DNA of 64,000 nt from the NCBI GenBank assembly GCA_963847615.1, contig CAWKAN010000014.1:198830-262829 (forward strand), given 5' to 3'. Position numbers and translations under genes: made by a program. Below, in pieces: positions 26,887-35,831 of this stretch (position 1 is the first letter of the stretch; each line of letters starts with the position of its first letter). Below the pieces are notes generated by a model. It was not told the origin of the DNA, did no database searches, and saw only the letters and a list, made by a program, of their open reading frames with translations. Origin of the DNA: Palsa-883 sp963847615. Its GTDB lineage: Bacteria; Pseudomonadota; Alphaproteobacteria; Acetobacterales; Acetobacteraceae.

Positions 26887-28035
26887 ATGTCGCTGTTCGA
26901 GAAGGGCGCCGTCACCGGCGTGGGTGAAACCGCCTACCTGCGCGGCACCGATCGCACGGCGCTGTCGCTGCAACTGGAAGCCTCGCTGAACGCGATCGCC
27001 GATGCGGGACTGAGCCCGCGCGACATCGACGGCGTCATTCCGTATGGCCTCGGCGCGGTGGCCGAGGACTTCGCCACCAATTTCGGCATTCCCGACCTGC
27101 GCTTTTCCGCCACCACGCCGATGGGCGGGGCCAGCCCGGTGGCCGCCGTGCAGTGCGCCATCGCCGCGATCGATGCGGGGATCTGCAACCACGTGCTGCT
27201 GTCGCTCGGGCGCACCGGCTATTCCGGCGGGCGGATCGGCGCGCGGGTGGCGGAGATGCCGCAATTCCGCCTGATCGGCGAGTTCGAGATGCCCTCGGGC
27301 GCCATCGCGCCGGCGCAGCTCTACGCCGCGATGGCGCGCCGGCACATGGAGCTGTACGGCACCACCAGCCGCCAGTTGGCCGAGATCGCCGTCAGCACGC
27401 GCCACAACGCGACGCTGAACGCCAACGCCACGATGAAGCAGCCGATCAGCGTGGCGGATCACCAGGCCTCGCGCATGATCTCCGACCCGCTGCGGCTGCT
27501 GGATTGCAGCCTGGAGAGCGACGGCGGCGCCGCGCTGGTGATCAGCTCGGCGGCGCGGGCGCGCGATATGCGCCAGCCGCCGGTGGTGGTGATGGGCATC
27601 GCCGAGGGCCATCCGGATTCGCCCAGCGCGATCACGCAACGACCCGACATGACGCGGCTGGGCCTGGCCAAGGCGGCGCCCCGGGCCTTCGCCATGGCCG
27701 GGGTGACGCACGCCGATATCGACGTGGCGGAGATCTACGACTGCTTCACCTACATCGTGCTGTGCCAGCTGGAGGATGCCGGGTTCTGCAACAAGGGCGA
27801 GGGCGGCGGCTTCGTCGAAAGCGGCGCCATCCGCCTGGGCGGCAAGCTGCCGATCAACACGCATGGCGGGCTGCTGTCGCAGGCCCACATGGCCGGAATG
27901 AATCACGTGGTCGAGCTGGTGCGCCAGTTGCGCGGCGAGGCCGGCGCGGCGCAGGTGCGCGATGCCGCGATCGGCCTGGTCACCGGCTACGGCGACATGG
28001 GCGACGGCTCGATCGCCATCATGCGGAGGGCCTGA
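26887..28035 (+). CDS. Thiolase-like protein of the SCP-x/BbsB type
   Basis: At 382 residues the thiolase fold is visible: AAVQCAIAAIDAGICNHVLL, SRHN-like STRHNATLN, DVAEIYDCFTYIVLCQLEDA and NTHGGLLSQAHMAGMNHVVE with the active-site His. The nucleophilic cysteine expected near residue 85 in NxxCxSG is replaced (TPMGGASPVAAV), as in many thiolase-like proteins paired with DUF35. The pair may perform a thiolytic or acyl-transfer step, as in BbsA-BbsB of benzylsuccinate degradation. The ATG follows GGGGGAAATCGCC. Confidence 0.85.
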   Translation: MSLFEKGAVTGVGETAYLRGTDRTALSLQLEASLNAIADAGLSPRDIDGVIPYGLGAVAEDFATNFGIPDLRFSATTPMGGASPVAAVQCAIAAIDAGICNHVLLSLGRTGYSGGRIGARVAEMPQFRLIGEFEMPSGAIAPAQLYAAMARRHMELYGTTSRQLAEIAVSTRHNATLNANATMKQPISVADHQASRMISDPLRLLDCSLESDGGAALVISSAARARDMRQPPVVVMGIAEGHPDSPSAITQRPDMTRLGLAKAAPRAFAMAGVTHADIDVAEIYDCFTYIVLCQLEDAGFCNKGEGGGFVESGAIRLGGKLPINTHGGLLSQAHMAGMNHVVELVRQLRGEAGAAQVRDAAIGLVTGYGDMGDGSIAIMRRA

Positions 28036-28037
28036 CG

Positions 28038-28451
28038 ATGAGCGAGACCTATGCCAAGCCGTTGCCGCACCCCAGCGCCGACACCCAGCCCTATTGGGAC
28101 GGGCTGCACGCGCACCGGCTGCGGCTGCAGCACTGTGCCGCCTGCGGCAAGGTGCGGCACTACCCGCGCCCGGTGTGCGACGCCTGCTGGTCGATGGCGG
28201 TGGACTGGCGGGATGCCTCGGGCCGCGGCCGCGTGCATTCCTGGACCGTCACGCACCACGCCTTCCATCCCGGCTTCAAGGCCGAGCTGCCCTATACGCT
28301 GGTGACCGTCGATCTGGACGAGGGGGTGCGGATCAACGCGCGGCTGCGCGGGCTCGACCCGGCGGAGCTGCGCATCGGCCTGCCGGTGCGGATCGACTAC
28401 GAACCGGCCACCGCGGAGGTGACGCTGCCGGTGGTGGTGCCGGCGCGCTGA
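28038..28451 (+). CDS. DUF35 OB-fold/zinc-ribbon partner protein
   Basis: The zinc ribbon is CAACGKVRHYPRPVCDAC (CxxC...CxxC). It is followed by an OB-fold with GRVHSWTVTHHAFHPGF and PYTLVTVDLDEGVRINARL. Such proteins form complexes with thiolase-like enzymes and are needed for their activity. It starts three bases after the thiolase gene and is surely co-expressed. The length, 137 residues, is typical. Confidence 0.9.
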   Translation: MSETYAKPLPHPSADTQPYWDGLHAHRLRLQHCAACGKVRHYPRPVCDACWSMAVDWRDASGRGRVHSWTVTHHAFHPGFKAELPYTLVTVDLDEGVRINARLRGLDPAELRIGLPVRIDYEPATAEVTLPVVVPAR

Positions 28452-28588
28452 CGGCGGTCAGCGAACAACGCCCGCCGCGCTGCCGTGGGCGCTGACATGC
28501 GGGCTAGCCAGGCCGCGCGATATTCGCCAAGGTTGCCGGCGAAACAGTCGCCGGCAGCAACCGGACGCAGCACGACGGAGGGAGGAAC

Positions 28589-28711
28589 ATGACGGTCTGG
28601 TCCGTCGCCGGCACCGGGCACCGCATGCTCCGGCGCCTGCTCAAGCGCGTGCCCCCGGGCATGCCCGCAGGCATGCCCAAGCGCGCGCGCCGGTTGGGCG
28701 ATCCCGCATAG
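28589..28711 (+). CDS. Short reading frame with a strong ribosome-binding site
   Basis: GGAGGGAGGAAC immediately precedes the ATG at 28589. The frame encodes 40 residues (MTVWSVAGTGHRMLRRLLKR, then a repeated PGMPAGMPK) and stops two bases before the livH start. It may be the stump of a substrate-binding protein gene, which is otherwise absent from this liv operon, or a leader peptide. No homology is recognised. Confidence 0.4.
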   Translation: MTVWSVAGTGHRMLRRLLKRVPPGMPAGMPKRARRLGDPA

Positions 28712-28713
28712 CG

Positions 28714-29592
28714 ATGGAGATCTCGCTCGACCTGCTCGGCAACGCGGTGGTCTCCGGACTGCTGCTGGGGGGATTTTACGCCGCCGTCTCGATCGGCATC
28801 ACGATCTCCTTCGGCATGCTCGACATCGTCAACATCGCGCATCCGGCGTTCATCATCCTGGGCTCCTACATCGCCTATTTGCTGAACACCGCGCTGGGGG
28901 TCGATCCGATCGTTGCCAGCGTGGCGGCGGCGCCGGCGTTCTATCTGCTCGGCGCGGCGATCTACCAGCTGTACTACGTCGCCTTCGAACGCCGCGGCGA
29001 CCAGTCGCTGCAGGGCCTCGCGTTCTTCTTCGGCCTGATGTTCATCACCGAGGTCGCGCTGGTGCTGGTGTTCGGCGTCGACTACCGCCTGGTGCAGGCG
29101 CCGTATATCGGTCCCAGCCTGCATCTGGGCCTGATCGAGCTGCCGGGGCGGTTGCTGGTGCCGTGCCTGGTGGCCCTGGCCATGGTGGGCGGGCTGTATC
29201 TGTTCACCTCCAGAACATTCGTCGGCCGCGCCATCCTGGCGGTGGCGCAGGACCAGTTGGCGCTGCGGCTGATGGCGGCCGATCCGGTGCGGATCAAGCG
29301 CATCGCCTTCGGGCTGTCGATCGCCACCGCCTCGGTGGCCGGCGCGGTGCTGATCGTGATCCAGCCGGTGGAGCCGTCGATCGGGCGCGACTACATCGGC
29401 CGGGTGTTCGCGATCTGCGTGATGGGCGGGCTGGGCAGCTTCGCCGGCACCTTGGTGGCGGCGATGATTCTGGGCATCGTCGAGAGCCTGACGGCGACAT
29501 TCTACGGCCCGTCGTGGACCCCGGCGGTCGCCTTCGGCTTCCTGCTGATCACGCTGGCGATCCGCCCGAGCGGGCTGTTCGGCCGGACCTAG
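28714..29592 (+). CDS. livH: Branched-chain amino acid-type ABC permease LivH
   Basis: This 292-residue inner-membrane protein has about eight hydrophobic helices. It shows family motifs GGFYAAVSIGITISFGMLDI and NIAHPAFIILGSYIAYLL near the start and GGLGSFAGTLVAAMILGIVE near the end. With LivM it forms the membrane channel of a HAAT-type importer. Substrates of these transporters range from amino acids to amides, urea and aromatic acids; the thiolase/DUF35 pair upstream hints at an organic acid, which is inference. Confidence 0.9.
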   Translation: MEISLDLLGNAVVSGLLLGGFYAAVSIGITISFGMLDIVNIAHPAFIILGSYIAYLLNTALGVDPIVASVAAAPAFYLLGAAIYQLYYVAFERRGDQSLQGLAFFFGLMFITEVALVLVFGVDYRLVQAPYIGPSLHLGLIELPGRLLVPCLVALAMVGGLYLFTSRTFVGRAILAVAQDQLALRLMAADPVRIKRIAFGLSIATASVAGAVLIVIQPVEPSIGRDYIGRVFAICVMGGLGSFAGTLVAAMILGIVESLTATFYGPSWTPAVAFGFLLITLAIRPSGLFGRT

Positions 29593-29594
29593 AG

Positions 29595-30593
29595 ATGAGC
29601 AAGGCGTTGGGCGCGGGCAAGGCCGGGGACATGAGCACGGCCTGGGGCACGGCCTGGGGCATGGGCACCGCCCGGTTCCTGTCGCTGAGCCTGCTGGCCG
29701 CGGCGGCGGTGTTCCTTGCCGCGCGGCTGATCGGCAACCCGTACGTGTTCTTCGCCGGCTACGTGGTGCTGCAATACATCGTGCTGGCGACGGCGTGGAA
29801 CATCCTGGGCGGCTACACCGGCTATGTGAATTTCGGCACGCCCGCCTTCCTGGCGATCGGCGCCTATGCCTCGGTGGCGCTGTACAAGATCTATCCGCTG
29901 CCGATCCCGCTGCTGATGCTGCTCGGCGGCGCGCTGTCCGGCCTGGTCGGGTTGGGCACCGGCTATCTGACCCTGCGGCTGCGCGGCGCGTTCTTCTCGA
30001 TCGCCACGCTCGCCCTGTCGGTGGTGGTGCAGACGCTGGTGACCAACTGGGATTTCGTCGGCGGTTCGCGCGGCGCCTATATCATCCGCCCGATGACCGC
30101 GCCGCTGATCGGCGGCGGCTACATCGACTATCTGTGCCTGGTGATGCTGGGGCTGGCGGTGGGCGCCATCGTGATCGCGCGGAGCATCGAGCGCTCGCGG
30201 CTTGGCATTGGGTTCGCAACGATTCGCGACGACGAGGCGGCGGCCGAGGCATCGGGCGTGCCGACGCTGCGGCTCAAGCTGATCGCCACCACGCTGTCGG
30301 GCGCGCTGATGGGCATGGCGGGCGCGCCGCTGCCGTACTACGTGACCTATCTCGATCCGGCGTCCGGGTTCAGCCTGACCTACGCGGTCAACTCGATCGC
30401 CATGCCGTTGATCGGCGGCACCATGAGCTGGATCGGCCCGCTGCTCGGGGCGGTGATCCTGGGCACCGTGCAGCAGCTTGTCACGGTGACGATCTCCTCG
30501 GCCGCCAACCTGCTGATCGTCGGGCTGATCCTGGTCGGCTTCGTCATTCTGGCACCGAACGGGATCGTCGGGCTGCTGCGGGGGCGGCGATGA
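29595..30593 (+). CDS. livM: Branched-chain amino acid-type ABC permease LivM
   Basis: At 332 residues it has about nine hydrophobic helices. The LivM landmarks are AWNILGGYTGYVNFGTPAFL, LRLRGAFFSIATLALSVVVQ and GFATIRDDEAAAEASGVPT. The first 35 residues are a low-complexity Ala/Trp/Gly leader with MSTAWGTAWGMGTA, so the ATG at 29631 could be the true start. It follows livH after two bases and overlaps livG by four. Confidence 0.9.
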   Translation: MSKALGAGKAGDMSTAWGTAWGMGTARFLSLSLLAAAAVFLAARLIGNPYVFFAGYVVLQYIVLATAWNILGGYTGYVNFGTPAFLAIGAYASVALYKIYPLPIPLLMLLGGALSGLVGLGTGYLTLRLRGAFFSIATLALSVVVQTLVTNWDFVGGSRGAYIIRPMTAPLIGGGYIDYLCLVMLGLAVGAIVIARSIERSRLGIGFATIRDDEAAAEASGVPTLRLKLIATTLSGALMGMAGAPLPYYVTYLDPASGFSLTYAVNSIAMPLIGGTMSWIGPLLGAVILGTVQQLVTVTISSAANLLIVGLILVGFVILAPNGIVGLLRGRR

Positions 30594-31324
30594 GCACGAC
30601 CCCGCCGCTGCTGGAGGTCGCCGGGCTGGGCAAGCGGTTCGGCGGCTTCGTCGCGCTGGAGGCGATCGACCTGGCGGTGCAGCCGGGCGAGCGGGTCGGG
30701 CTGATCGGTCCGAACGGCTCGGGCAAGAGCACGCTGGTGAACTGCCTGTGCGGCACGCTGCGCAACGAGATCGGCAGCGTGCGGTTCGCGGGCAGGAAGC
30801 TGGACGGGCTGAAGGCGTTCGAGCGCACCCGGCTGGGCCTGGCGCGCAGCTTCCAGTTGCCGCGCCCGTTCGGCAGCCTGACGGTGGCGGAGAACGTTCT
30901 GGTGCCGATCCTGTATGCCGTGCCGGCGCGCGGCCCGCGCGGCGCGGCGACCGAGGCGCGCTGCGCCGAGCTGCTCGGCCTGGTCGGGCTGGCGGACAAG
31001 GCGCGCAAACTGCCGCGCGACCTGACGCAGATCGAGATGCGCAAGCTGGAACTGGCGCGCGCGATGGCCTCCGAGCCGCGGTTGCTGATCGCCGACGAGG
31101 CGATGGCCGGGCTGTCGCACGGCGAGGTGGACGACATCCTGGCGCTGCTGCTGCGGCTGAACGAAGCCGGGGTCACGGTGATCATGATCGAGCATATCAT
31201 GCGCGCGGTGCTGCATTTCTCGCAGCGGCTGGTGGTGCTGGTGGCGGGGCGCAAGATCGCCGATGGCGACCCGCTGGAGGTGGTGCGCAACCCCGAGGTG
31301 GAGCGGGCGTATCTTGGCGAATAG
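30590..31324 (+). CDS. livG: Branched-chain amino acid-type ABC ATPase LivG
   Basis: This cytoplasmic ATPase has Walker A GPNGSGKST, Q-loop ARSFQLPRPFGSLTV, Walker B LLIADEAMAGLS with catalytic Glu, and H-loop IMIEHIM. The ABC signature is altered: where LSGGQ or LSYGQ is expected the sequence is LTQIEMRKLELARAM, a form known among some LivG members. At 244 residues it is full length. It overlaps livM (ATGA type) and its own end overlaps livF. Confidence 0.9.
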   Translation: MSTTPPLLEVAGLGKRFGGFVALEAIDLAVQPGERVGLIGPNGSGKSTLVNCLCGTLRNEIGSVRFAGRKLDGLKAFERTRLGLARSFQLPRPFGSLTVAENVLVPILYAVPARGPRGAATEARCAELLGLVGLADKARKLPRDLTQIEMRKLELARAMASEPRLLIADEAMAGLSHGEVDDILALLLRLNEAGVTVIMIEHIMRAVLHFSQRLVVLVAGRKIADGDPLEVVRNPEVERAYLGE

Positions 31325-32045
31325 CCTGACCGTGTCGGGGATCGAGGCCGGCTACGGCGCGGTGCGCGTGCTGCACGGCGTGTCGATGACGGTGGGCGGC
31401 GGCGAAACGGTGGCGCTGCTCGGCACCAACGGCAACGGCAAATCGACGCTGATGAAATGCATCATGGGCATGGTGCGGCCGTCCGCCGGCAGCATCCTGG
31501 CCGAGATCGACGGCCAGCGGCACGAACTGGTGGGGCGGGCGACGGAGGACATCGTCGATCTCGGCATCGGTTTCGTGCCGGAGGGGCGGCGGCTGTTTCC
31601 GCGGCTGTCGGTGATGGAGAACCTGCTGCTGGGGGCGTTCCGCCCGGCGGCGCGCGCGGCGATCAAGCAAAATCTGGCGTTCTGCCTGGAGACGTTTCCG
31701 CGCCTGGCCGAGCGGCGCGGGCAGTTGGCCGGGTCGATGAGCGGCGGCGAGCAGCAGATGCTGGCGCTGGGCCGCGCGCTGATGTCGGCGCCGCGCATCC
31801 TGCTGATCGACGAACCCTCGGTCGGGCTGGCGCCGCTGCTGGTGCGGCGCACGATCGACAAGATCAAGGAGCTGAAGCAGGGGCGGCAGTTGACAGTGTT
31901 GATGGCGGAACAGAATTTCACCCAGGCGATCCGCATCGCCGATCGGGGCTACGTGATCGTGCACGGGCGGATCGCCTTCGAGGGCGGCTCGGCCGAGGAG
32001 ATCAACAACAACGAGCTGATCCGCCAGTTGTATCTGGGGGCGTGA
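31314..32045 (+). CDS. livF: Branched-chain amino acid-type ABC ATPase LivF
   Basis: The partner ATPase has Walker A GTNGNGKST, a canonical signature MSGGEQQMLALGRALMSAP and Walker B LLIDEPSVGLAPLLV. I choose the TTG at 31314, 11 bases inside livG, because it gives the usual N-terminus (MANSLTVSGIEAGYGAVRVL) and no ATG fits. At 243 residues the length is standard. It ends the livHMGF operon; no binding protein gene follows. Confidence 0.9.
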   Translation: MANSLTVSGIEAGYGAVRVLHGVSMTVGGGETVALLGTNGNGKSTLMKCIMGMVRPSAGSILAEIDGQRHELVGRATEDIVDLGIGFVPEGRRLFPRLSVMENLLLGAFRPAARAAIKQNLAFCLETFPRLAERRGQLAGSMSGGEQQMLALGRALMSAPRILLIDEPSVGLAPLLVRRTIDKIKELKQGRQLTVLMAEQNFTQAIRIADRGYVIVHGRIAFEGGSAEEINNNELIRQLYLGA

Positions 32046-32334
32046 CGGCGGTGCCGGCGTGGCCGGCGCGGGCCGGGCCAGTGCCCTGCGTCACTGACTC
32101 TACGGCGATTTCGCGACCCGCTTGCGGTACTCTACCGAGGTCGCAGGCGGACGCGGTAACCACGCACTATGAGCAACCCGGGGCACTGGTAGCGCTGCGC
32201 GGGGATTCTGCCCGCTTGGCGGTGGCTTGATCCCGGCGCTGGGAAGGCCTGACGCTCGAGGAACGGGCGAGCGCATGAGGGTCGTGCCGGGCTTGCGCTG
32301 CATCACCTCGGCATCTCCGGGCCGGTTACGATGT
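32046..32334. other. Gene-free spacer after livF
   Basis: No gene or RNA is recognised. Short inverted words occur (GCCGGCGTGGCCGGCGCGGGCC), possibly a terminator for the liv operon, but no T-run follows. From about 32335 the sequence becomes homologous to the flank of GxxExxY cassette 3. Confidence 0.4.
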
Positions 32335-33030
32335 GGCGCATCGCAGGCGCGTCAATACGTCCGTAACCATCTGTCCGCGGCACCGCGAAGCAAGAATTTT
32401 GCCGCAGATGAAGCAAGGCGATGCACGCCGATGCACGCCGATGGTGCCGTGCTGAATGATCTGTTCGGGGGTCGGTGATCGGCTGCGCGTTCAGCGTGCT
32501 CAATACGCCTGGGGCCGGGTTCCTGGAAAAGGTGTATGAGAATGCGTTGGCATCTGCGGTTCGTGCGAGAGCCTGCCCCGGCGAAGGCCGGGGTCCTATC
32601 GGTTGTGCAACAATGTGCCGCCGGGGTGTACGACAGGAACGTGGTGGTCGGCGGCGACTTCGTGGACCTGCCGGTCGAGGACGCACGTCCGGCTGAGCTG
32701 AACACCGTCAAAGCGCTGGACGACGCACGCATGTCCCCGGGCTGCTTGACCCTTGGGCCGGATGCGATGCGCCAAGGACCGCAAAGCGACCGGCCCGCCG
32801 CTCTGCCTGCGGCCTGATTTCGGCAAGCCGCGCCTGGAGACCAAACGCGCGGCGCACGACCGGTGAACCGCACGGACCCATCGGCGTGCATCGGCGTGCA
32901 TCGCCTTGCTTCATCTGCGGTAAACTCTTGCTTGCCCCGCCGCGCCACCAGCGCGCAACGCGGGCCGCGGCCGCAGGCGATCGCAGCCGCTCCGAGCCAC
33001 GGCCGGACTTTGCTCAACCGGTCAGGATCA
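32335..33030 (+). mobile_element. GxxExxY cassette 2 (decayed)
   Basis: A perfect 43-base inverted repeat bounds the inner unit: CCGCAGATGAAGCAAGGCGA... at 32402-32444 and its reverse complement at 32879-32921. The arms contain two direct copies of GATGCACGCC. Homology with cassette 3 (52765-53640) extends about 60 bases outside on the left and about 105 bases on the right. Possible outermost ends carry TGACCGGTT (right, as complement) but this is tentative. The enclosed gene is broken. Confidence 0.7.
32446..32868 (+). pseudogene. GxxExxY protein pseudogene in cassette 2
   Basis: Scattered over several frames are NDLFGG, VIGCAFSVLNTPGAGFLEKV, YENAL (the GxxExxY motif GFLEKVYE is intact), then AAGVYDRNVVVGGDFVDLPV, EDARPAELNTVKALDD and finally FGKPRLETKRAAHDR before a TGA. 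A GC-rich palindrome of the GCCCCGGCGAAGGCCGGGG type has been inserted at about 32570-32595. The gene is non-functional but its order is complete, so it once matched the intact copy at 14715. Confidence 0.75.
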
Positions 33031-33150
33031 CAGTGCAGGGGGACTTGTCATCTGCGTCACCGATCTTGTGGCGACGTCGCGGCTTGCTTGCGACGCCGTC
33101 AGTGACGATCGTTGGAGCATGAATCCAGGCAATATCAACGACACGGCGCT

Positions 33151-33513
33151 CTAGCCCGGATTTCTCACACTGTCGCGGGATGATGGCGAAGGGCATTGTC
33201 GTGCACAATGATTCCATGGGCGATTTTCGCGCCGCCGCCAATACAGGGTGTATTCGCCAGCCGCGAAAACCGCCCATGGTACCATTGGGGCGCGGCAAGG
33301 ACCGAGCCAACGCCCGCGAGAGTGTAATACCAGGCGGCGGAAAGTTTGACCTATCGGCGCCGCACCATCGTCATGCCGGGCGCGGGCCCGGTATCCACGG
33401 TTTTGCTTGCTGCGCAGAGGCAAGTCGTGGATGGCCGGCCTTCGCCGGCCATGACGTGGTGCGGTGCCGGTGGGTCAATCCTTTCGCTACCTGGTATAAG
33501 AAGTCCGGGCTAG
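33151..33513. mobile_element. MITE-like element, family A copy 2, carrying nested family B copy 2
   Basis: The left end is CTAG-CCCGGATTTCTCACACTGT, a variant of the family A terminus. The A interior runs to about 33327 (GCCCGCGAGAGTGT). Then a B element begins (AATACCAGGCGGCGGAAAG, ending CTACCTGGTATA at about 33498), and the last bases of A resume (GAAGTCCGGG-CTAG). Thus B inserted inside the right terminal repeat of A. Copy 2 uses CCCGGA at both ends, while copies 1 and 3 use CCCGCA. The right CTAG contains the stop codon of the downstream minus-strand hydrolase. Confidence 0.75.
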
Positions 33514-34313
33514 GCCGCGAGGAAGGCCGCCGCGCGCGCCGCGATCTCCTCGGCCTGTTCCCAGGTCATGCAGAAGCGGCCGCCCGGCAGGATGGCGTGG
33601 CGGCTATCCCTGACCCGCGCCCGCATGTCATCGACATGGCTTGCATAATGGAAATGCTCGCCGAGCAGCAGCAGCGTCGGCTGCGCCAGCCGGCGCAGGC
33701 CGTCGTCCAGGTCGAAGTTGGCCAGCGCCGTCACCGCCTGCCAACGGTTGCGCCCGACCTCCATCTGCGCCGTGTTGATGCGATCCATCCAGGACTGCGA
33801 CGGGTGCAGCGGGGCGTGGCCGGGGTCTTGTTCCAGCATGAACTCGATCGTGCGGGTCAGCGGGAAACCCGAGGCGTCCGCGGGCCGCAAGCCGCTTTGC
33901 AGTTGCCTGACGTGCACCGCGGTGCGGCCGCGCTCGGGCGAGAACGGGCAGTTCACCAGGACGACCTTGCTCACCCGCGCGGGCCAGGTGTTGGCGACGT
34001 CGACCGCCACGCCGGCGCCGACCGCCTCGCCCAGCACCGCGACGCGCGGCAGCCCCAGGTGGTCCATCACGGCGATCGCGCAGCGCGTGTAATCCGCGAA
34101 GCTCGGCTGGCCGGGAACCGGGTCGGAGTGACCGTGGCTGGGATAATCCATCGCCACGACGCGGAACTTCGGCGCCAGGGCCTGCATCAATTCCAGCAGC
34201 AGCGCCGAGGATTGCTGGTTGATGTGGAACAGCATGACCGGCGCGCCGGCGCCGGTTGCCCGGTAGTGGATGTAGCCAGGTTCGGTCGCCACCAGCCCGC
34301 GTTCGATCTGCAT
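33510..34313 (-). CDS. Alpha/beta-hydrolase-fold protein lacking the usual catalytic residues
   Basis: At 267 residues the fold is clear: YIHYRATGAGAPVMLFHINQ, AMDYPSHGHSDPVPGQPSFA and LLLLGEHFHYASHVDD. The nucleophile elbow, normally G-x-S-x-G, reads GEAVGAG with Ala in the Ser position. The C-terminal histidine region reads PGGRFCMTWEQAEEIA, with Arg where GGHF is usual. It may be a non-hydrolytic or cofactor-independent member, or it may use another residue. It ends at the CTAG bordering element A2 and is followed upstream by the RraA-like gene with 27 bases between. Confidence 0.8.
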   Translation of the reverse strand: MQIERGLVATEPGYIHYRATGAGAPVMLFHINQQSSALLLELMQALAPKFRVVAMDYPSHGHSDPVPGQPSFADYTRCAIAVMDHLGLPRVAVLGEAVGAGVAVDVANTWPARVSKVVLVNCPFSPERGRTAVHVRQLQSGLRPADASGFPLTRTIEFMLEQDPGHAPLHPSQSWMDRINTAQMEVGRNRWQAVTALANFDLDDGLRRLAQPTLLLLGEHFHYASHVDDMRARVRDSRHAILPGGRFCMTWEQAEEIAARAAAFLAA

Positions 34314-34340
34314 CGCGTGTCGCTCCGCTGTCGCGCGCGC

Positions 34341-35048
34341 CTATCGCTGCGTCTTCCGCCACGCCGCGTAGCGCGCCTTGTTCTCGGCATTCGGCGGATA
34401 GAGGCCGGGCAGCGCGGCGCCCTTGTCGACCTCGGCCATGATCCAGGTCTCCATGTGCTCCTGCTCGACCGCATGCTCCACCACGCCGTCGAGCAGTGCC
34501 TGCGGGATCACCACCGCGCCGTCCTGGTCCACCACCACGATGTCGTCCGGGAATACCGCCACGCCGCCGCAGCCGATCGGCTCCTGCCAATTGACGAAGG
34601 TCAGCCCGCCGACGGATGGCGGCGCCGCGGCGCCCTGGCACCACACCGGCAGGCCGGTGCCCAGCACGCCGGCGACGTCGCGCACCACGCCGTCGGTCAC
34701 CAGCCCGGCGACGCCGCGATGCCTGATCCGCGCGCAGAGTATATCGCCGAAGATGCCGGCATCGGTGACGCCCATTGCGTCCGCCACGGCGATGCAGCCC
34801 GGCGGCATCGCCTCGATCGCGGCGCGGGTGGATTTCGGCGAGGACCAGGAGTCCGGCGTCGCCAGATCCTCCCGCGCCGGCACGAAGCGCAGCGTGAAGG
34901 CGCGCCCGACCAAGCGCGGTTGCCCGTCGCGCAGCGGCTTCGTGCCGCGCATCCAGACGTTGCGCAGTCCTTGCTTCAGCAGCACGGTGGTCAGCGTGGC
35001 GGTGGAGACGCCGGACAGGGCGGCGACGGTCTTGGCATCGAGGGTCAT
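34341..35048 (-). CDS. RraA-like/4-hydroxy-4-methyl-2-oxoglutarate aldolase family protein
   Basis: The protein has 235 residues. Family landmarks are GLVTDGVVRDVAGVLGTGLP (the GxxTxGxxRD binding motif) and DIVVVDQDGAVVIPQALLDG (DxDGVxVVP). Members are class II aldolases or regulators of RNase E. The preserved D/R residues argue for a metal-dependent aldolase or decarboxylase activity. It probably forms a transcription unit with the hydrolase-fold gene that follows on the same strand. Confidence 0.85.
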   Translation of the reverse strand: MTLDAKTVAALSGVSTATLTTVLLKQGLRNVWMRGTKPLRDGQPRLVGRAFTLRFVPAREDLATPDSWSSPKSTRAAIEAMPPGCIAVADAMGVTDAGIFGDILCARIRHRGVAGLVTDGVVRDVAGVLGTGLPVWCQGAAAPPSVGGLTFVNWQEPIGCGGVAVFPDDIVVVDQDGAVVIPQALLDGVVEHAVEQEHMETWIMAEVDKGAALPGLYPPNAENKARYAAWRKTQR

Positions 35049-35255
35049 GGCGGGTCTCCTTGCTGCGCGACTTGGGTCTGTTTAGCCGAAGCGCGCGCGA
35101 AGGGAAGGGTGCCTGCGCGCGTCGGAGCTGTCGTTGGCCGGCGTGGCGCGGGCGGCCTAGGTCGGTCCGGGTCCGGATCGGTCGCGTGGCTTCTGCCGTT
35201 GACGTTGATCCCCGGGCGGTCCGAAATCCGGCAACCCAACGATCGCCGTGCCCGA

Positions 35256-35831
35256 TCAGCCCCGCCGCAGCCGTATCACCGTCTCCTCCGCGTCCTCGCG
35301 CGACATCCGCAGGGCCTGGTTCGCGACCGGCTGGCTGAACCCCGCACGCGCCATCACGGCCAATTCTCGCAGGCGGTCGCCGTCACCTACCCGGAACGGT
35401 CCGATCCGTCGCCGCCGCGCCAGCATCAGCGCTGCCGTCAGTTCGTCCGTCTCCTCCGCCTCCAACGCGGCCCGCGCGGTCTCGGCCCCGACGCCCTTGG
35501 CCGCCAGATGCGCCGCCACCGCGCGGCGCGAGCGGCCGCCGCGCACCAGAAGGCGCGTCCGGCTCTCGGCGAAGGCCGCGTCGCTCACCGCGCCCGCCGC
35601 GGCCAACCGTGCCACCACGCCGCGCACCGCAGCGCGCGCCTGCGCCGCCTGCGCGGCCACCGCCTCGGGGTCCGCGCCGTCCGCCACCGCGCGCCGCGCC
35701 CAGCGATCCACCGCCCGGCCCAGCGCCCGCGCCAGCCCCGCCTCGGTCGCCGCGTAGCGCGCGAGATAGGCCAGCGCCGCCTCATGCAGCGCGGCTTCGT
35801 TCGGGGGCGGACCGGCGGGACGGGAGGTCAT
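35256..35831 (-). CDS. recX: Regulatory protein RecX
   Basis: RecX modulates RecA filaments. The 191 residues show the three-helix repeats: ALHEAALAYLARYAATEAGL, AAAGAVSDAAFAESRTRLLV and GRSRRAVAAHLAAKGVGAET. I choose the ATG at 35831 (MTSRPAG). An in-frame ATG at 35849 exists but has no better support. The left arm of palindrome P3 starts one base upstream of this start codon, so its promoter must lie inside or beyond the palindrome. recA itself is not in the window. Confidence 0.85.
   Translation of the reverse strand: MTSRPAGPPPNEAALHEAALAYLARYAATEAGLARALGRAVDRWARRAVADGADPEAVAAQAAQARAAVRGVVARLAAAGAVSDAAFAESRTRLLVRGGRSRRAVAAHLAAKGVGAETARAALEAEETDELTAALMLARRRRIGPFRVGDGDRLRELAVMARAGFSQPVANQALRMSREDAEETVIRLRRG

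Noticed and set aside
28480..28512. A fourth family A element ending ATGCGGGCTAG
   Set aside because: Only about 11 terminal bases match, with no second end; chance or a tiny relic.
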